Below, piece after piece: positions 7,887 through 10,241 of a DNA stretch of 10,241 bases (positions are counted from its first letter, which is position 1; every line of letters starts with the position of its first letter). The DNA comes from Pseudomonadota bacterium (GTDB lineage Bacteria > Pseudomonadota > Gammaproteobacteria > Xanthomonadales > Xanthomonadaceae), in the NCBI GenBank assembly GCA_019348095.1, contig JAHWKC010000064.1, positions 1 to 10,241 of the forward strand. The letters run 5' to 3'. Made by a program: the position numbers and the translations under genes. The notes under the pieces were generated by a model that searched no databases, was not told the DNA's origin, and saw nothing but the letters and a program-made list of their open reading frames with translations.

Positions 7887-7891
7887 CTACA
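7823..7891. repeat. Facing pair of GTAG-headed REP units
   Basis: The plus unit (7824-7846) is GTAGGAG, stem GCGGGC-CAT-GCCCGC, then GA. The minus unit (7868-7890) is GTAGGAG, stem GCGCC...GGCGC, then GA. The heads and tails are conserved while the stem bases change together, as expected if the fold is kept. The minus unit overlaps the last bases of the methyltransferase gene. Confidence 0.78.
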
Positions 7892-8501
7892 AGCCGCCGG
7901 GCATTTCCAATGCGGCGGCGCTTTCGCGCAGGGCCGGCGCCAGCCACAGGTGCGAGCCCAGCGGCGTCAGGCCAATGGCCTCGAAGCGCTGCCGGTAGAA
8001 GTGCGCCGGGCGGCGTTTGAAGCCTTGGGTGTCGCCGTCGATGCCGTCCTCGCGCGTGAACGTTTCCAGGAACGCGACCCCGCCGCACAGCTCGGCCAGC
8101 GCCGCCAGGCCGCGGTCCAGTTCACGCGTTTGGAGGTAATGCAGCACGTCGCTGCAGATCAGCAGGTCGGCCGGCGGGCACGGCCGCAGGTGCTGGAAGT
8201 CGCCGAAACGTGCGTAGTGCAGGTTGCGGCGCGCACCGAAGCGGCCGATCGCGTACTGGCTGCTGTCGAATCCCAGGTACTGCGCCTTCGGCCGCAGTTT
8301 CAGCAGCGGCGCGCGCCACGCGCCTTCGCCGCAACCGATGTCGAGCACGCTGCGCAGTGGTCGCTCCAGGTGGTACTCGGCGGTGGCGACCGCCAGTGCG
8401 ACCTTGCGCGACAGCCGTGCGCGGCCGCCGATTGCCTGCGCCTTCAGCGCGGGATCGCGATACCAGCGTTCGAAGTAGGTGGCGTCGTAGGGTTTGGTCA
8501 T
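7887..8501 (-). CDS. Class I SAM-dependent methyltransferase, substrate unknown
   Basis: The 204-residue protein has a Rossmann-type methyltransferase fold. Motif I, VLDIGCGEG, is at 52-60; an acidic motif II residue (GFDSSQYAIGRF) is at about Asp79; and the motif IV-like DLLICSDVLHYL is at 112-123, followed by a LETFTRED strand-turn. This is a generic small-molecule or protein methyltransferase, cytoplasmic; I cannot name the substrate. The N-terminal KPYDATYFERWYRDP segment looks like that of methyltransferases often annotated only as class I in Xanthomonads. The ATG at 8499-8501 is the natural start, though no clear Shine-Dalgarno sequence precedes it. The final Leu codon and the TAG stop (7887-7892) fall in the TTGTAGGAGCG head of a REP unit, so the present C-terminus was probably set by that insertion. 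Confidence 0.87.
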   Translation of the reverse strand: MTKPYDATYFERWYRDPALKAQAIGGRARLSRKVALAVATAEYHLERPLRSVLDIGCGEGAWRAPLLKLRPKAQYLGFDSSQYAIGRFGARRNLHYARFGDFQHLRPCPPADLLICSDVLHYLQTRELDRGLAALAELCGGVAFLETFTREDGIDGDTQGFKRRPAHFYRQRFEAIGLTPLGSHLWLAPALRESAAALEMPGGL

Positions 8502-8513
8502 TGAGGGGTAAGC

Positions 8514-8555
8514 AGAAACCGCAAAACGGGAAACGGAAAGCGGAAAACGGGAAAG
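8514..8555. repeat. Imperfect heptamer tandem repeat (consensus GGGAAAC)
   Basis: Six successive 7-base units cover this stretch: AGAAACC, GCAAAAC, GGGAAAC, GGAAAGC, GGAAAAC and GGGAAAG. They sit in the 131-bp space between the divergent methyltransferase and hemJ-like genes, beginning 13 bp upstream of the methyltransferase ATG. Similar short purine-rich heptamer arrays are, from memory, scattered between genes of Xanthomonads. Confidence 0.7.
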
Positions 8556-8632
8556 CCCCGGACCCGAGGCCGACCGTCCACCATGCGATGCTATCGCGCC
8601 ATTGCTGCCGAATTGTCCGAGGAACCTGCCGA

Positions 8633-9055
8633 ATGAACGCTTACGTCTGGACCATCACCCTGCACCTGGTGTTCGTGATCGGCGGGCTGGCGGCGGCGTT
8701 CTACCTGCCGCGCATCCTGGTCAATCTGGCCGAGGCCGGCGAGGAGCCGGCGGTGCGGGCACGGCTGGTGCTGATGGGGCGGCGGCTGTATCGCTTCGGC
8801 CACTTGATGTTCGGCCTGGCAATCGCGCTCGGGCTGGTGCTGTGGCTGCATTTCGGCGTGGTCGGCGGCTGGCTGCACGCCAAGCTGGCGCTGGTGGTGC
8901 TGCTGCTGGCTCACTACGTCGTCGCCGGACGCTGGTTGAAAGGCGTGGACGCCGGACGCGCACTGCCGTCGGCCAAGGCGCTGCGCTGGTTCAACGAACT
9001 GCCGGTGCTGCTGCTGGTGGCGATCGTGTGGCTGGTGCTGGGCAAGCCGTTCTGA
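8633..9055 (+). CDS. hemJ: HemJ-like protoporphyrinogen IX oxidase (CopD/UPF0093-type membrane protein)
   Basis: HemJ oxidises protoporphyrinogen IX to protoporphyrin IX in haem synthesis and sits in the inner membrane. The 140-residue protein has four hydrophobic segments (about 5-30, 57-74, 80-98 and 121-137). Residues matching the family are His11 in the first helix, FYLPRILV (23-30), MGRRLYRFGH (48-57), the WLHAKLALVVLLLAHY stretch (80-95) and the characteristic end RWFNELPVLLLVAIVWLVLGKPF (118-140). The N-terminal histidine corresponds to the proposed haem ligand of Synechocystis HemJ. The ATG at 8633 is backed by GAGGAA (8619-8624) 8 nt upstream. It is a lone gene, divergent from the methyltransferase and convergent with the phosphatase. 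Many such proteins are labelled only CopD family; the C-terminal FNExPVLLL...KPF favours HemJ. Confidence 0.85.
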   Translation: MNAYVWTITLHLVFVIGGLAAAFYLPRILVNLAEAGEEPAVRARLVLMGRRLYRFGHLMFGLAIALGLVLWLHFGVVGGWLHAKLALVVLLLAHYVVAGRWLKGVDAGRALPSAKALRWFNELPVLLLVAIVWLVLGKPF

Positions 9056-9110
9056 CGCATCGTCCCCTCCTTGGCTCGACGGCGGAGCGTTGCTTGGCTC
9101 CGGAGATGCC

Positions 9111-9180
9111 AGTGAGCGAAGAGCGAAGAACAAAAGCCAGAGCAAATCTCCCCGGGCCCCTCTTTTCCAAAGAGGGGGAC
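9111..9180. repeat. Likely dispersed repeat with 9-bp hairpin between hemJ and the phosphatase gene
   Basis: The 144-bp gap between the two convergent genes contains a doubled GAGCGAA (9114-9127), then AAAAGCCAGAGCAAATCTCCCC, then a perfect hairpin CCCCTCTTT/AAAGAGGGG (9157-9165 with 9169-9177, loop TCC). This resembles a repeat I recall from many Lysobacter and Xanthomonad intergenic regions. The hairpin could slow or end transcription from both sides, but no T-run follows it on either strand. Confidence 0.55.
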
Positions 9181-9199
9181 CAGCAGCTTTATCGTGCTG

Positions 9200-10241
9200 T
9201 CAGTCGGCGATGAACTCGGCCGGGACCGGCAGCTCCACCGGCACGCCGTTCGCGTCGCACAGGTCCCTGGCGCATAGCGTCTGGCGCAGGTGCGGGGTCG
9301 CCTGCAGCATGAAATGGAATACCGCGTTCTGCTCGACGCTGCCACGCACCGCGTCGCTGCCGGGGCCGCGCGCCCAGATGCCGACGTCGTCGCCACCGTG
9401 CGATTCGCTGGCCAGCGGCACCAGCGCTTCCTGCAGGTAGTCCGGGTGTTGGGTGTCGACCTCGCGCAGGTCGGGACGCCCGGTCGGGCCGGGAGCGGGG
9501 TCGACGTGGCCGGGGCCATTGCCGTAGCTCAGCGTGGTGTAGGGCAGGCCGTCCGCGTCCCGGGTCAGCTTGGCCTCCGCGCCGGGCCGGGCGGGGGCTT
9601 CGCGCACCAGGCCGAGGATCGGGTTGCCGCGTTGCGGATAGCCGGCGAAGCCCAGGGTGTGCGAATGGTCGGCGGTGACCACGATCAGGGTGTCGTCGGC
9701 GGAGGTCAGCTGGTTGGCGGCCGCCACCGCGTCGCTCATCGCGATCGTGTCGTCCAGCGCCCGGTAGGCGTTGCCGGCGTGGTGGGCATGATCGATGCGG
9801 CCGGCTTCGACCAGCAACAGGTAGCCGTCGGCATCGCGCTGCAGGCGCTCGATCGCGGCGCGGGTCATCTCCGCCAGGCTCGGTTCGCCGGCCGCGTCGC
9901 GCCGGCGGTCGTGCTCGTACTGCATGTGCGAGGGCTCGAACAGCCCCAGTAGTGGCGCATCGAGCGGCGCCTCGGCCAGCTGCGCGGCGTTCCACACGTA
10001 GGCACCGCCGGGGTGGGCCTGCCGCCACTGGGCCAGCAGGTCGCGGCCGTCGCGGCGGCGACCGGTCAGGGCGGGATATTCGGGATCGGCCTGGGCGGCG
10101 GTCATGAAGTTGCTCCGGCCGCCGCCGAGCAGCACCTCCGGCCCGTGCCCGAACGGAGTCTCGATGAGCTGGCGGGCGATGTCGATGCAGCCGGCGCGCC
10201 TGGCCGCGGCCGGCAGGTCGGCGTCGCTTTCCCAGCCGCGG
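9200..10241 (-). CDS. Alkaline phosphatase (PhoA/ALP family), N-terminus outside window
   Basis: This enzyme hydrolyses phosphate monoesters and usually acts in the periplasm to scavenge phosphate, using two zinc ions and one magnesium. The 347 residues visible form the C-terminal two thirds. The signal peptide and catalytic serine would lie beyond the right edge. The start of the visible part, RGWESDADLPAAARRAGCIDIARQL, continues into VLLGGGRSNFM, DGRDLLAQW and YVWNAAQL. Metal-ligand motifs are present: EAGRIDHAHHAGNAYRALDDT, VVTADHSHT and the final SHGGDDVGIWARGPGS. These match the bacterial/eukaryotic ALP family more than short E. coli PhoA in the spacing around GIWARGP. A GTG at 10133-10135 is an internal codon, not the start, because family sequence continues upstream of it. 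Phosphate-starvation control is likely by family but the promoter is not in the window. Confidence 0.93.
   Translation of the reverse strand, partial: RGWESDADLPAAARRAGCIDIARQLIETPFGHGPEVLLGGGRSNFMTAAQADPEYPALTGRRRDGRDLLAQWRQAHPGGAYVWNAAQLAEAPLDAPLLGLFEPSHMQYEHDRRRDAAGEPSLAEMTRAAIERLQRDADGYLLLVEAGRIDHAHHAGNAYRALDDTIAMSDAVAAANQLTSADDTLIVVTADHSHTLGFAGYPQRGNPILGLVREAPARPGAEAKLTRDADGLPYTTLSYGNGPGHVDPAPGPTGRPDLREVDTQHPDYLQEALVPLASESHGGDDVGIWARGPGSDAVRGSVEQNAVFHFMLQATPHLRQTLCARDLCDANGVPVELPVPAEFIAD

Noticed and set aside
6079..7891. CRISPR array formed by the repeated GTAGGAGCGG sequences
   Set aside because: The copies alternate in orientation, differ in stem sequence and have irregular spacing, which fits REP units and not CRISPR repeats.
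7585..8088. 168-codon upstream extension of the phaZ frame
   Set aside because: It runs through REP units and into the methyltransferase gene, does not match the family, and the ribosome site at 7591-7597 supports the downstream ATG.
9157..9177. Hairpin read as a standard intrinsic terminator
   Set aside because: The stem is perfect but no T-run follows it in either direction; kept only as part of a probable dispersed repeat.

Overview
The window (10,241 bp, very GC-rich) looks like a chromosomal piece of a Xanthomonadaceae/Lysobacteraceae gammaproteobacterium (Lysobacter, Luteimonas or a relative). The reasons are the thiG-trmB neighbourhood, a HemJ-type oxidase gene in a gammaproteobacterium-like gene set, and several intergenic palindromes of the GTAG-headed REP type common in this family. 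The lineage is inferred from remembered families; nothing was searched.

Layout from left to right. (1) Minus strand: the 5' part of trmB, running off the left edge, preceded by thiG, with a 20-bp inverted repeat between them. (2) Plus strand: speG, divergent from thiG. (3) Minus strand: a cyclophilin-type peptidyl-prolyl isomerase lipoprotein, and upstream of it a short basic MPRG...-type gene whose start and body lie in different frames. (4) Plus strand: a SulP-family anion transporter followed 18 bp later by a tandem universal-stress-protein gene, probably one operon. (5) A 272-bp gap with REP units around an AT-rich nested palindrome that looks like a bidirectional terminator. (6) Minus strand: an intracellular PHB depolymerase (phaZ), a 302-bp REP-containing gap, and a small class I methyltransferase whose stop codon lies inside a REP unit. 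(7) Plus strand: a HemJ-like membrane protein. (8) Minus strand: an alkaline phosphatase whose N-terminus lies beyond the right edge.

Most genes are housekeeping or stress and storage functions: thiamin synthesis, tRNA modification, polyamine acetylation, envelope folding, anion transport plus stress protein, storage-polymer breakdown, haem synthesis and phosphate scavenging. They do not form one pathway. I see no phage, transposase, CRISPR or defence genes. The points worth a second look are mostly between the genes: the GTAG-headed palindromes, the AT-rich nested palindrome, a heptamer tandem repeat, a REP-supplied stop codon, the frameshifted small gene, and the structured leader and uncertain start of the SulP gene. 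I do not find convincing evidence of a previously undescribed multi-gene system here.
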